Source: Catellatospora sp. TT07R-123 (GTDB taxonomy: Bacteria; Actinomycetota; Actinomycetes; Mycobacteriales; Micromonosporaceae). Taken from it: a DNA stretch of 64,000 bases. Position numbers and translations under genes: made by a program. Positions within the stretch are counted from its first letter, which is position 1; the number at the start of each line of letters is the position of its first letter. The notes beneath the pieces were generated by a model that searched no databases, was not told the origin of the DNA, and saw only the letters and a list, made by a program, of their open reading frames with translations. The stretch lies in NCBI RefSeq assembly GCF_018327705.1, contig NZ_BNEM01000001.1, positions 3,348,001-3,412,000 on the forward strand. Reading direction: 5' to 3'. Shown one piece after another: positions 55,628 through 64,000 of this stretch.

Positions 55628-56389
55628 TCAGGGGCCGCTCGGGCCGAAGCGTTCGGTGCGGACGCGGCGGGGCTCGTGGCCCAGGGCGATGAGGATGTCG
55701 GCGACCGCCTCGACGAACCCGGTCGGCCCGCACACGAAGCACGCGGGCTGGAAGTCGGCGGGCCAGGCGTGCGTGTTGACGTCGGCGACGCCCAGCCGCC
55801 TCGGCTCGCCGGGCCAGCCGTCCGGCGCCTCCCGCGTGTAGACGTAGGCGACGTCGAGGCCGAAGTCCTCGCGGGCGCGGCGGCGCAGCTCGTCGGCGTA
55901 GATGCAGTCCTGCGGCGTACGCACCGAGTAGAGCAGCCGGAACAGCGCCTTGCCGCCCGCCGCGCGCCGGGTGCGCACCATCGCCATCAGCGGCACGATG
56001 CCGGAGCCGCCCGCGACCAGCGTGACCGGCGCGGTGTCGGTGTGCCGCCACACGAACCAGCCGCCGACCGGCCCGCGCAGCTCCACCGGATCGCCCACCG
56101 CCAGCACGTCGGCCAGGTACGGCGACACCTCGCCGTCGTCGACCCGCTGCACGGTCAGCTCCAGGTGCGAGCCGTCCGAGGCCGACGCGATCGAGTAGCT
56201 GCGCTGCGTGCTGTACCCGTCCTCGGCGGTCAGCCGCACGTCGACGTGCTGGCCGGGCAGATGCCCCGGCCAGCCGGGCACGTCCAGGACGAGGGTGCCG
56301 GCGCTGGGGGTCTCGGCGCGCCGCTCCACCAGCCGCGCCACCCGCCAGTCCAGCCGGCTCAGTCCCCCTGGTACCGCTGCTCGCGCCAT
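55628..56389 (-). CDS. Ferredoxin-reductase-type FAD/NAD(P) oxidoreductase
   Basis: A 253-residue FNR-fold enzyme without a [2Fe-2S] domain. RSYSIASASDG binds FAD, GGSGIVPLMAMVR binds the NAD(P) pyrophosphate, and CFVCGPTGFVEAVADIL is the late NAD(P) motif. It probably passes electrons between NAD(P)H and the molybdopterin partner. ATG 56389 overlaps the upstream gene by 31 bases and has GGAG four bases upstream. Confidence 0.88.
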   Translation of the reverse strand: MARAAVPGGLSRLDWRVARLVERRAETPSAGTLVLDVPGWPGHLPGQHVDVRLTAEDGYSTQRSYSIASASDGSHLELTVQRVDDGEVSPYLADVLAVGDPVELRGPVGGWFVWRHTDTAPVTLVAGGSGIVPLMAMVRTRRAAGGKALFRLLYSVRTPQDCIYADELRRRAREDFGLDVAYVYTREAPDGWPGEPRRLGVADVNTHAWPADFQPACFVCGPTGFVEAVADILIALGHEPRRVRTERFGPSGP

Positions 56390-56958
56390 GGGTCTCCGTA
56401 GTCGTGGTAGCCGGCGCTCTCCCAGAACCCCGGTTCGTCCTCGTGCAACAGCTGGATCCCGCGCACCCACTTGGCCGACTTCCACAGGTACAGGTGCGGC
56501 ACCAGCAGCCGGGCCGGTCCGCCGTGCGCGGGCGTGACGTCCTCGCCCTCGTACCGGTAGGCGATCCAGGCCTGGCCGTCGAGCAGGTCCTCCACCGGCA
56601 GGTTGGTGGTGTAGCCGCCGTAGGAGCTGACCAGCGCGTAGTCGGCGGCGGTCTCCACGTTCTCCAGCAGGGTGTCCAGGCTGACCCCGGTCCAGGTGGT
56701 GCCGAGCTTGGACCACTTCGTCACGCAGTGCAGGTCGACCGTGACCGTCTGGGCGGGCAGCGCCGTCAGCTGCGCCCAGTTCCAGGTGTAGCGCTGGCCC
56801 GTCTCCGTGATGATCACGAACTCCCAGGTGTCGGTCGGCACCCGGGGCGTCGGCCCGGCGGTGAGCACGGGGAAGTCCTCGGTCAGGTACTGGCCCGGCG
56901 GCAGCTTCGGGGTGCTCGCCGAGCGCCGCCCGTGGAACCCCGGCGAGACGATGCCCAT
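56359..56958 (-). CDS. Sulfite-oxidase-like molybdopterin oxidoreductase
   Basis: A 199-residue molybdopterin-binding domain of the sulfite oxidase/YedY type. The molybdenum ligand Cys is in VDLHCVTKWSKLG. GGYTTNLPVEDLLDG and APHGGPARLL-like HGGPARLLVPHLYLWKSAKW bind the cofactor. There is no heme domain or signal peptide, so it should be cytosolic, and the FNR-type gene that overlaps it supplies the electron path. ATG 56958 is preferred; a GTG one codon earlier is possible. Confidence 0.88.
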   Translation of the reverse strand: MGIVSPGFHGRRSASTPKLPPGQYLTEDFPVLTAGPTPRVPTDTWEFVIITETGQRYTWNWAQLTALPAQTVTVDLHCVTKWSKLGTTWTGVSLDTLLENVETAADYALVSSYGGYTTNLPVEDLLDGQAWIAYRYEGEDVTPAHGGPARLLVPHLYLWKSAKWVRGIQLLHEDEPGFWESAGYHDYGDPWREQRYQGD

Positions 56959-56985
56959 CACCTAGAGCTACCACACCCGGGACGC

Positions 56986-57030
56986 GAAAAACCGCTCTTC
57001 GCCTGCTGGGAGCGGGGGCGAAGAGCGGTT
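56986..57030 (-). terminator. Intrinsic terminator of citrate synthase
   Basis: Arms 56990-57003 and 57017-57030 pair perfectly over 14 bases. On the minus strand the stem is followed by TTTTT, a true U-tract. It lies 12 bases past the gltA stop. Confidence 0.9.
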
Positions 57031-57041
57031 CGGGGTACGCG

Positions 57042-58325
<1,284 letters not shown>

Positions 58326-58440
58326 GACTTTCCCTCGCTTTATCGGGAGATCCTTTATCAGTAGTTAAGTTTCACCGTAATCCCTGCGGTTCGGCATCTG
58401 CCGCAGCCCCGGCTGAGGGGAGAATCACGCCGAGCCCCTC

Positions 58441-58455
58441 GTGCTTTAAAAGCAC
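58441..58455. promoter_or_regulatory. 15-bp palindrome upstream of gltA
   Basis: GTGCTTTAAAAGCAC is a perfect palindrome around a central base, 116 bp upstream of the gltA start, in a region with few other marks. A partial copy (GAGTGCTT) follows at about 58480. It may be a regulator site for carbon control. Confidence 0.4.
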
Positions 58456-58546
58456 TTACCCGATTTTGGGACGATTTTTGAGTGCTTGGGGCAACTGACC
58501 GGGCACGGGTGCTGCGGACTGGGCATACCCCGCACCCGGCGAGGCA

Positions 58547-58552
58547 TACCCT
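58547..58552 (+). promoter_or_regulatory. Candidate -10 box of a leaderless promoter for the deaminase gene
   Basis: TACCCT ends seven bases before GTG 58559, so transcription would start on the initiation codon. No Shine-Dalgarno is present. Confidence 0.5.
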
Positions 58553-58558
58553 GAAACC

Positions 58559-59062
58559 GTGGCGACGCTGCCCCACCCGACCGTCATTACCGAGGAGGCC
58601 GACCGAGCCTTCCTCGCCATCGCGCTGCAATCGGCCGTGACCAACGTCGAGCTGGGCGGGGGGCCGTTCGCCAGCCTCATCGTCAAGGGCGACCAGATCA
58701 TCGGCAAGGGCGTCAACCGGGTCACCAAGGACCTGGACCCGACCGCGCACGCTGAGATCACCGCCATCCGGGCCGCCTGCCGCCAGTCGCTGACGTTCCA
58801 GCTGCCCGGGACGGTGCTCTTCTCCTCCTGCGAACCCTGCCCGATGTGCCTGGCCGCAGCGCTGTGGGCACACGTCGACCGCGTCGTCTACGGCGCCACC
58901 CGCGTCGACGCCGCCCGCAGCGGATTCGACGACCTTCGATTCTACAACCTGTTCGAGATGCCCCGCCAGCTCTGGTCGACCCCGGTCGTCCAGGTGCTCA
59001 CCCCGAACGTGATGGAGCCCTTCCGCGCCTGGCAGGAGAAGATCGACCGCGTCCCCTTCTGA
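58559..59062 (+). CDS. Nucleoside/base deaminase (guanine or cytosine deaminase family)
   Basis: A 167-residue zinc deaminase. H64-A-E66 provides a zinc ligand and the proton shuttle; C94 and C97 (PCPMC) complete the zinc site. The GGGPFASLIVK and YGATRVDAARSGFDD segments are typical of guanine deaminase and related free-base deaminases, not of tRNA-specific TadA. Substrate is probably guanine or a related purine. The length (about 160) is normal. Confidence 0.9.
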   Translation: MATLPHPTVITEEADRAFLAIALQSAVTNVELGGGPFASLIVKGDQIIGKGVNRVTKDLDPTAHAEITAIRAACRQSLTFQLPGTVLFSSCEPCPMCLAAALWAHVDRVVYGATRVDAARSGFDDLRFYNLFEMPRQLWSTPVVQVLTPNVMEPFRAWQEKIDRVPF

Positions 59063-59112
59063 CGCGCGCCGGGCGGGTGGGCGGGTGCGGCTGCGGGTGC
59101 GTGGGTGGGTGG

Positions 59113-59176
59113 GTGCAGTTTCGGGGAAAGTGCACGAATCCGGACCAAGATTCCCGCACTTTCCCCGAAACTGCAC
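59113..59176. repeat. 64-bp perfect palindrome, TTTCGGGGAAAGTGC family
   Basis: Arms 59113-59133 and 59156-59176 are perfectly complementary over 21 bases, around a loop with GAATC/GATTC pieces. The same arms and loop layout appear at 25422-25491. It lies between the convergent deaminase and epimerase genes. Confidence 0.88.
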
Positions 59177-59184
59177 GCCAGCCC

Positions 59185-60186
59185 TCAGGGGTGGGCGGCG
59201 TGGAAGGCGGTCAGGAGGGCGGTTTCGTCGGCGGGGGCGATGCCGCTGGCGGGGCTGCGGTCGCCCGCGGTCGGCAGCCAGGCCCAGGTGTCGCGGACGG
59301 TGTCGGCGAGTGGGCGGGTGACCAGCCCGGCGGCCAGGGACCCGCTGACGTCGCGGCACATGAACCCGGCGTACTCCGGCAGCGGCACCCACATCGGCAG
59401 CGACCGCTCCCCCATCCAGGCGTTCACGCCCTGCTCCTGGAGGAAGTCCTGGTCGACCCAGGTCAGTGACAGCTGGGTGCCGAGCGCCGCCGCGATGGCC
59501 GCGAAGAAGTCGCCGCGCCGCATCGGGGCGCCGATCCCGTCGTACACCCCGGCGAGCCGCTGCTCGGCGATGTGCAGCAGCCAGGTGGCCAGGTCGCGCA
59601 CGTCGACCCACTGCGCCCACTCGTCCGGCGCCCCGGGCGCCAGCGTCTCCCCGCCCCGGGCCAGCCGCGACACCCAGTAGTCGAACCGGTTGAACCGGTC
59701 GCCCGGCCCGACGATCAGGCCCACCCGGCACAGGAAGAGCCGCTCCGGCTCCACCGCGCCGGACAGCGCCTGCTCGCAGGCGACCTTCGCCGGGCCGTAG
59801 TTGGCGCCGACCGCGTCGTCCTGCTCGGGCGTCGCCGGGGGCAGCAACGGCGTATCGGCCGGGGTACGGCCCGGCACGGAGTTGTCGGCGTAGGCGGAGC
59901 CGCTGGAGACGTACACCCAGTGGCCGACGCGGTCGCCGAGCTGGGCCAGCGCGTGGCGGACGTGGCTGGGCCGGCGGGCGACGTCGATCACCGCGTCGAA
60001 CGACTCGCCGGAAAGGGCCGACAGGCCGTCGGGGGTGTCACGGTCCGCCACCACCAGCCGCGCCCCTTCGGGCACCGTCCCCGATACGCCACGCGCCGCA
60101 CACGTGACCTCATGTCCTGCCGCGACGGCCTGCGCCGCCACCTCATGTCCGAGAAAAACGGTCCCACCCAGCACCAGCAGTCGCAT
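59185..60186 (-). CDS. NAD-dependent epimerase/dehydratase family protein
   Basis: A 333-residue extended SDR. The N-terminal Rossmann motif is LVLGGTVFLGHEVA (GxxxxLG variant of GxxGxxG). VYVSSGSAYAD and ANYGPAKVACEQAL supply the Ser and the YxxxK catalytic pair. The C-terminal part (about 200-333) binds the second substrate and is less conserved. The substrate is likely a nucleotide sugar or similar. ATG 60186 starts at the Rossmann strand; a weak ribosome site argues a modest doubt about 60201. Confidence 0.83.
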   Translation of the reverse strand: MRLLVLGGTVFLGHEVAAQAVAAGHEVTCAARGVSGTVPEGARLVVADRDTPDGLSALSGESFDAVIDVARRPSHVRHALAQLGDRVGHWVYVSSGSAYADNSVPGRTPADTPLLPPATPEQDDAVGANYGPAKVACEQALSGAVEPERLFLCRVGLIVGPGDRFNRFDYWVSRLARGGETLAPGAPDEWAQWVDVRDLATWLLHIAEQRLAGVYDGIGAPMRRGDFFAAIAAALGTQLSLTWVDQDFLQEQGVNAWMGERSLPMWVPLPEYAGFMCRDVSGSLAAGLVTRPLADTVRDTWAWLPTAGDRSPASGIAPADETALLTAFHAAHP

Positions 60187-60255
60187 GGCTGCCAGCATCA
60201 CCGCCGCATCGCCCGGCGACCACCCCGTTCGCGGTCGGCGTAGCCGGCTGCGGCG

Positions 60256-60762
60256 TCATACGGCCGGGAGCACGAAAAGGCAGATCGCCCACTGCGTCAC
60301 GTGGCCGGAGGTGCGTTTGGAGAAGATGTACGCCCCCTGGTCCCTGGCCCCGCCGATCAGGTTGGTCTGCGCGAATTCGCTCATCGTCCCGTTGCAGGGC
60401 ACGTCGACGTATCCCTGGGCCTTGGCCGCCTTGAACTCGACCCTCATGGAGCCGCCACCGAGGCAGGCGCCGACCACGGCGAGGACGGAGCTGGGGTGCT
60501 TCCGCCTGGCGGCGGCTTCGTCCACGGCGGGAAACGTCGACTCGCCGGGTCCCTCGCCGGTCCACGACTCGACCACCGTGTTGGGGAGCTTCCGGAAGTC
60601 AGGCAGCGCGGTGGGCAGCACACTCGGCGCGGGCGCGCTCGGTGCCGACGGCACCGCGCCTGCTGACACGCCGCAACCGGCGACCGTCGACAAGGCACAG
60701 AGCAGCGCCAGGGCACCGGCCCCGCGCCAGGCCGCTTCGCGGATTCTGGTCACGACACCCAT
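60256..60762 (-). CDS. Putative lipoprotein
   Basis: A 168-residue protein with a lipoprotein signal (about 1-31, ending STVAGC). An Ala/Pro/Ser-rich linker follows (about 32-52). The mature domain (about 55-168) has four Cys (GACLGGG, DVPCNGT, AICLF) and alternating strands; I do not recognise it. It stands alone between recD2 and the epimerase gene. ATG 60762 is chosen because the signal peptide starts here. Confidence 0.6.
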   Translation of the reverse strand: MGVVTRIREAAWRGAGALALLCALSTVAGCGVSAGAVPSAPSAPAPSVLPTALPDFRKLPNTVVESWTGEGPGESTFPAVDEAAARRKHPSSVLAVVGACLGGGSMRVEFKAAKAQGYVDVPCNGTMSEFAQTNLIGGARDQGAYIFSKRTSGHVTQWAICLFVLPAV

Positions 60763-60844
60763 GGTCAGGCGGTCCGGAGGTCGGCAGGGCTCGGCATGTG
60801 GGGGACGGTAGCGGACGGATTCCACCGCCGTTGCCCCTCGCCGC

Positions 60845-63145
60845 TCACTCGGGTGGGAGGAGGCGGTGGTCGAGGGCGGTGTGGCGGCGCCCGGCGCCGA
60901 GGGTGCGGACCGCGACGGACAGCGCGCGGGTGGACCCGGCGAGCACCACGAGCTTCTTCGCCCTGGTCACGGCCGTGTAGAGCAGGTTGCGCTGGAGCAT
61001 CATCCAGGCGGCGGTGGTCAGCGGGATGACGACGGCCGGATACTCCGAGCCCTGCGACCGGTGGATGCTGATCGCGTACGCGTGGACCAGCTCGTCGAGC
61101 TCGTCGAACGCGTACGGCACGTCCTCGTCCTCGTCGGTGCGCACGGTCAGCGACTGGTCCTCCGGCGACAGCCCGGTGACCACGCCGACGGTGCCGTTGA
61201 AGACCCCGGCGGTGCCCTTGTCGTAGTTGTTGCGGATCTGGGTGACCTTGTCGCCGACGCGGAACACCCGGCCGCCGAAGCGCCGCTCGGGCCTCCCCTC
61301 GACCGACGGGGTGAGCGCCTCCTGGAGCAGCAGGTTGAGGTTGCCCGCCCCGGCCGGGCCGCGGTGCATCGGGGTGAGCACCTGGATGTCGCGGCGCGCG
61401 TCGAACCCGAACCGCTTCGGGATGCGCTGGGCGACGAGGTCGACGACGAGCGGCGCGGTCGCCTCGGTGTCGTCGCACGGGAAGTAGAAGAAGTCGGGGA
61501 AGCCCTTGAGGTGCGGGAACTCGCCCCGGTTGATCCGGTGCGCGTTGACGACGACCCCGGACTCCTGCGCCTGCCGGAAGATCTGGGTCAGCCGGACGCG
61601 CGGCACGACGTCGGCGTTGAGCAGGTCGCGCAGCACCTCGCCCGCCCCGACCGAGGGCAGCTGGTCCACGTCGCCGACCAGCAGCAGGTGGGCGCCGGGC
61701 GCGACGGCCTTGACCAGCTTGTTGGCCAGGATCAGGTCGAGCATCGAGGCCTCGTCGACGACGACCAGGTCCGCGTCGAGCGGGTTGTCGCGGTCGTATG
61801 ACGGATCGCCGCCCGGCTGGAGTTTGAGCAGCCGGTGCACCGTGGTCGCCTCGTGGCCGGTCAGCTCGGCCAGGCGCTTGGCGGCCCGGCCGGTCGGCGC
61901 GGCCAGCACGATCTTGGCGCGCTTGGCCCGCGCCAGCTCCACCACCGACCGTACGGTGAAGCTCTTGCCGCAGCCCGGCCCGCCGGTCAGCACCGCCACC
62001 TTCTCGGTCAGCGCCAGCCGCACCGCCTGCTCCTGCTCGGGGGCGAGATCATGCCCGGTGCGCGCCTTGAGCCACGTCTGGGCCTTGGCCCAGTCCACCC
62101 CGGCGAAGGCCGACAGCCGGTCGCGGCCGGTGTTCAGCAGCGTGAGCAGGCTCTGCGCGAGCCCGCGCTCGGCGCGGTGGAACGGCACCAGGTAGACGGC
62201 GGGCACCGGACCCTCGACCCCGGGCACCTCCTCGCGCACGACGCCCTCGTCGTCGACCAGCTCGGCCAGGCAGCGGGTGACCAGGTCCACGGGCACGCCC
62301 AGGTCCTCGCCCTCCTTCGTCGTCACGGCGAGGATCTTCACCGCGTCGGCGACCAGGTTCGGGGCGGGCAGGTAGCAGTGCCCGGCGTCGGCAGCCTCGC
62401 TCAACGTGTACTGCAAACCGGCCTTGACCCGCTGCGGGCTGTCGTAGGCGATGCCGACCGACCGCGCGATGGTGTCGGCGGTGCGGAACCCGATCCCCCA
62501 CACGTCGGCGGCCAGCCGGTACGGCTCCTCGCGGACCACGGTGATCGAGCCGTCGCCGTACTGCTTGTAGATGCGCACCGCCAGCGACGTGGACACCCCG
62601 ACGCCCTGGAGGAAGATCATGACTTCCTTGATGGCCTGCTGCTCGATCCAGGCCGCCGCGATGAGCTTGGTGCGCTTGGGGCCCAGCTTGGGCACCTCGA
62701 TCAGGCGGTCCGGCGTCTCCTCGATGATCCGCAGCGTGTCGGTGCCGAAGTGGGCCACGATCCGCTCGGCGAGCTTCGGCCCGATCCCCTTGACCAGGCC
62801 CGACCCGAGATAGCGCTCGATGCCGACGATCGTGGCGGGCAGCACGGTGGTGTAGTTCCACACCTCGAACTGGCGGCCGTAGCGCGGGTGCGACGTCCAC
62901 CGGCCGGTCATCCGCAGGCTCTCGCCCGGCTGCGCGCCCAGCAGCGCGCCGACCACGGTGAGCAGGTCGTCGCCGCGCTTCTCGGTGGCCACGCGCGCGA
63001 TCGTGTAGCCGGTCTCCTCGTTGGCGTACGTGATCCGCTCCAGCACCGCCTCCAGCACCACACCGGGCGGCCGGGCCGGAGCCTGGCCGGGGGCGGAGGT
63101 CTGCGCGGCGGAGGTCTGCGCGGTCACCCCGACATCGTGCCGCAT
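60845..63145 (-). CDS. recD2: RecD2-family ATP-dependent DNA helicase
   Basis: A 766-residue 5'-3' SF1 helicase of the RecD2 type, acting without RecBC. The N-terminal part (about 30-330) has helix-hairpin-helix motifs (LVKGIGPKLAERI and LGPKRTKLIAAAW). Walker A is GGPGCGKS, motif II is VVDEASM, motif III is LVGDVDQLPSV and motif VI is YTAVTRAKK. The SH3-like insertion is typical of RecD2. Two starts compete: ATG 63145, and GTG 63127, which is close to a QTSAAQTSAP duplication made by a 15-bp tandem repeat. Confidence 0.92.
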   Translation of the reverse strand: MRHDVGVTAQTSAAQTSAPGQAPARPPGVVLEAVLERITYANEETGYTIARVATEKRGDDLLTVVGALLGAQPGESLRMTGRWTSHPRYGRQFEVWNYTTVLPATIVGIERYLGSGLVKGIGPKLAERIVAHFGTDTLRIIEETPDRLIEVPKLGPKRTKLIAAAWIEQQAIKEVMIFLQGVGVSTSLAVRIYKQYGDGSITVVREEPYRLAADVWGIGFRTADTIARSVGIAYDSPQRVKAGLQYTLSEAADAGHCYLPAPNLVADAVKILAVTTKEGEDLGVPVDLVTRCLAELVDDEGVVREEVPGVEGPVPAVYLVPFHRAERGLAQSLLTLLNTGRDRLSAFAGVDWAKAQTWLKARTGHDLAPEQEQAVRLALTEKVAVLTGGPGCGKSFTVRSVVELARAKRAKIVLAAPTGRAAKRLAELTGHEATTVHRLLKLQPGGDPSYDRDNPLDADLVVVDEASMLDLILANKLVKAVAPGAHLLLVGDVDQLPSVGAGEVLRDLLNADVVPRVRLTQIFRQAQESGVVVNAHRINRGEFPHLKGFPDFFYFPCDDTEATAPLVVDLVAQRIPKRFGFDARRDIQVLTPMHRGPAGAGNLNLLLQEALTPSVEGRPERRFGGRVFRVGDKVTQIRNNYDKGTAGVFNGTVGVVTGLSPEDQSLTVRTDEDEDVPYAFDELDELVHAYAISIHRSQGSEYPAVVIPLTTAAWMMLQRNLLYTAVTRAKKLVVLAGSTRALSVAVRTLGAGRRHTALDHRLLPPE

Positions 63146-63230
63146 CCGTGCGACGAAGCAAGAAGGCCCAGCCTGCCAGGCATGTCAGACACCGGTCCGC
63201 CACGGTCGCCGAGAACGGTCCGACGGGTGG

Positions 63231-64000
63231 TCAGCCCGGCTTGATGTTCGGGTTCAGGTGGAAGACGTTGCCGGGGTCGTAGCGGGACTTGATCGCCGCC
63301 AGGCGGCGGTAGTTGTCCAGGCCGTACCCGGCGACGACGCGCTCGGCGCCCTCGGCGCCGATGAAGTTGGAGTAGACGGCGCCCGTCGACCACGGCTTCA
63401 TGTCGGCGCGGGTGTCGCGGGCCCAGCAGATGGCCCGCCGGTCGTCCTCGGGGTCGGTCCACAGGCCCAGCGGGTGCACGACCCAGGGCGCGCGGCGCCA
63501 CGGCACCGGGTAGCCCTCGGTCGAGCGGGCCACGGCGCCGCCGTACGGGAAGAGCACGTGCTGCGAGGGTGAGGGCACGACCATGTCGTACGCCCGGTCG
63601 CAGAAGCGGCGCACCGCCTCGTCCGGCAGCGACTCCAGGTGCTCGGCCGACCAGTAGTTGCGGTAGCCGGGCGGGTCGTCGAACATGCTCTGCAACTCGG
63701 CGTACGGCACCTCGACGATCAGCTCGCCGTCGTGCCCGAGCCCCAGCAGCGGCGCCGCGACCTCCCGCGCCTCGTCCAGCGTCCCGGCGTAGACCAGCAG
63801 CATCGCGCAGGCGAGCTTGCCGGCGAGGTGGTCGGGCACGAACGGCTCGGCCGGGGCGGTGAGGAAGATGACCCCGCCCCCGACCTCGTCCGGCGCCGAC
63901 GCCATGAACTCCCGGTACGCCGCGACCACGTCCTGGCCCGCCTCCGGCGGCCACAGCAGCAGCGCGACGGCGACCTGGGGCAGCTCGTACAGGCGGAAGG
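63231..64000 (-). CDS. BBE-domain FAD-binding oxidoreductase (partial, N-terminus off the right edge)
   Basis: The last 256 codons or so are visible; the FAD-binding PCMH domain lies beyond the window. The BBE tail is complete: GYGLDNYRRLAAIKSRYDP, with VFHLNPNI at the end, which covers the flavin. The family includes berberine-bridge-like enzymes and oligosaccharide oxidases with bicovalent FAD. The substrate cannot be told from this part. No neighbour on its right can be seen. Confidence 0.85.
   Translation of the reverse strand, partial: FRLYELPQVAVALLLWPPEAGQDVVAAYREFMASAPDEVGGGVIFLTAPAEPFVPDHLAGKLACAMLLVYAGTLDEAREVAAPLLGLGHDGELIVEVPYAELQSMFDDPPGYRNYWSAEHLESLPDEAVRRFCDRAYDMVVPSPSQHVLFPYGGAVARSTEGYPVPWRRAPWVVHPLGLWTDPEDDRRAICWARDTRADMKPWSTGAVYSNFIGAEGAERVVAGYGLDNYRRLAAIKSRYDPGNVFHLNPNIKPG

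Noticed and set aside
63085-63123. 15-bp tandem duplication near the recD2 start
   Set aside because: It is a small in-frame repeat giving QTSAAQTSAP in a disordered N-terminus, with no sign of function.

Overview
The window is strongly GC-rich, with nearly all third codon positions G or C and frequent GTG starts. It carries many secreted polysaccharide- and protein-degrading enzymes, a conservon-type sensor kinase with a roadblock partner, and a PPOX-fold protein of the F420-linked type. This fits a filamentous actinobacterium, most likely Micromonosporaceae (inference from gene content, not from a marker gene). It looks like ordinary chromosome: there is no tRNA, rRNA, CRISPR array, transposase, integrase or phage gene. 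The right and left edges each cut a flavoenzyme gene.

Layout. 1-8.5 kb: flavin oxidoreductase (partial), lactonase-fold protein, two small membrane proteins, hotdog thioesterase, azoreductase, a sphingosine-phosphate-lyase-like decarboxylase coupled to an MFS sugar-type transporter, and ribA. 8.7-17.6 kb: a lipoprotein, then a mannan-use operon on the minus strand (binding lipoprotein, two permeases, GH2 beta-mannosidase, secreted GH5 mannanase) with a CebR/CelR-like operator in front. 17.8-26.2 kb: arfB, a DUF1508-like protein, a 2OG-Fe(II) oxygenase, a LamG/PKD secreted protein, a flavoprotein dehydrogenase, a type-B carboxylesterase and a BtuF-like metal receptor. 26.2-36.4 kb: a GGDEF-EAL regulator, a coiled-coil M15-like peptidase, a MaoC hydratase, an expansin-CBM2 protein, a membrane HhH protein with an OmpA/BON protein, and a soluble aldose dehydrogenase. 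36.7-40.6 kb: nitrate-sensor-type kinase, roadblock protein and TAXI solute-binding lipoprotein, all translationally coupled. 40.8-45.2 kb: trypsin-like protease and M14 carboxypeptidase sharing a P-domain, then a double GNAT. 45.3-56.9 kb: Nudix, an orphan solute-binding protein without export signal, RibD/DHFR-fold reductase, acyl-CoA-dehydrogenase-like enzyme, YciI, a DUF1704 metalloprotease, a MacA/MacB-type ABC efflux operon, a PPOX protein, and a molybdopterin oxidoreductase / flavin reductase / DUF6510 operon. 57-64 kb: citrate synthase, nucleoside deaminase, epimerase, lipoprotein, RecD2 helicase and a BBE-type FAD oxidoreductase (partial).

The genes suggest a soil saprophyte. Secreted mannanase, expansin, protease and carboxypeptidase open plant or microbial polymers, and the ABC system and cytosolic beta-mannosidase finish mannan breakdown.

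The most unusual structure is intergenic. Long palindromes sit in many gene gaps, and at least two sequence families recur: one with GATCGC...GCGATC ends, including a tandem array of about 71-73 bp units, and one with a TTTCGGGGAAAGTGC core. The kinase-roadblock-TAXI trio, which lacks the DUF742 and GTPase genes of a classical conservon, is the best candidate here for an undescribed sensory system.
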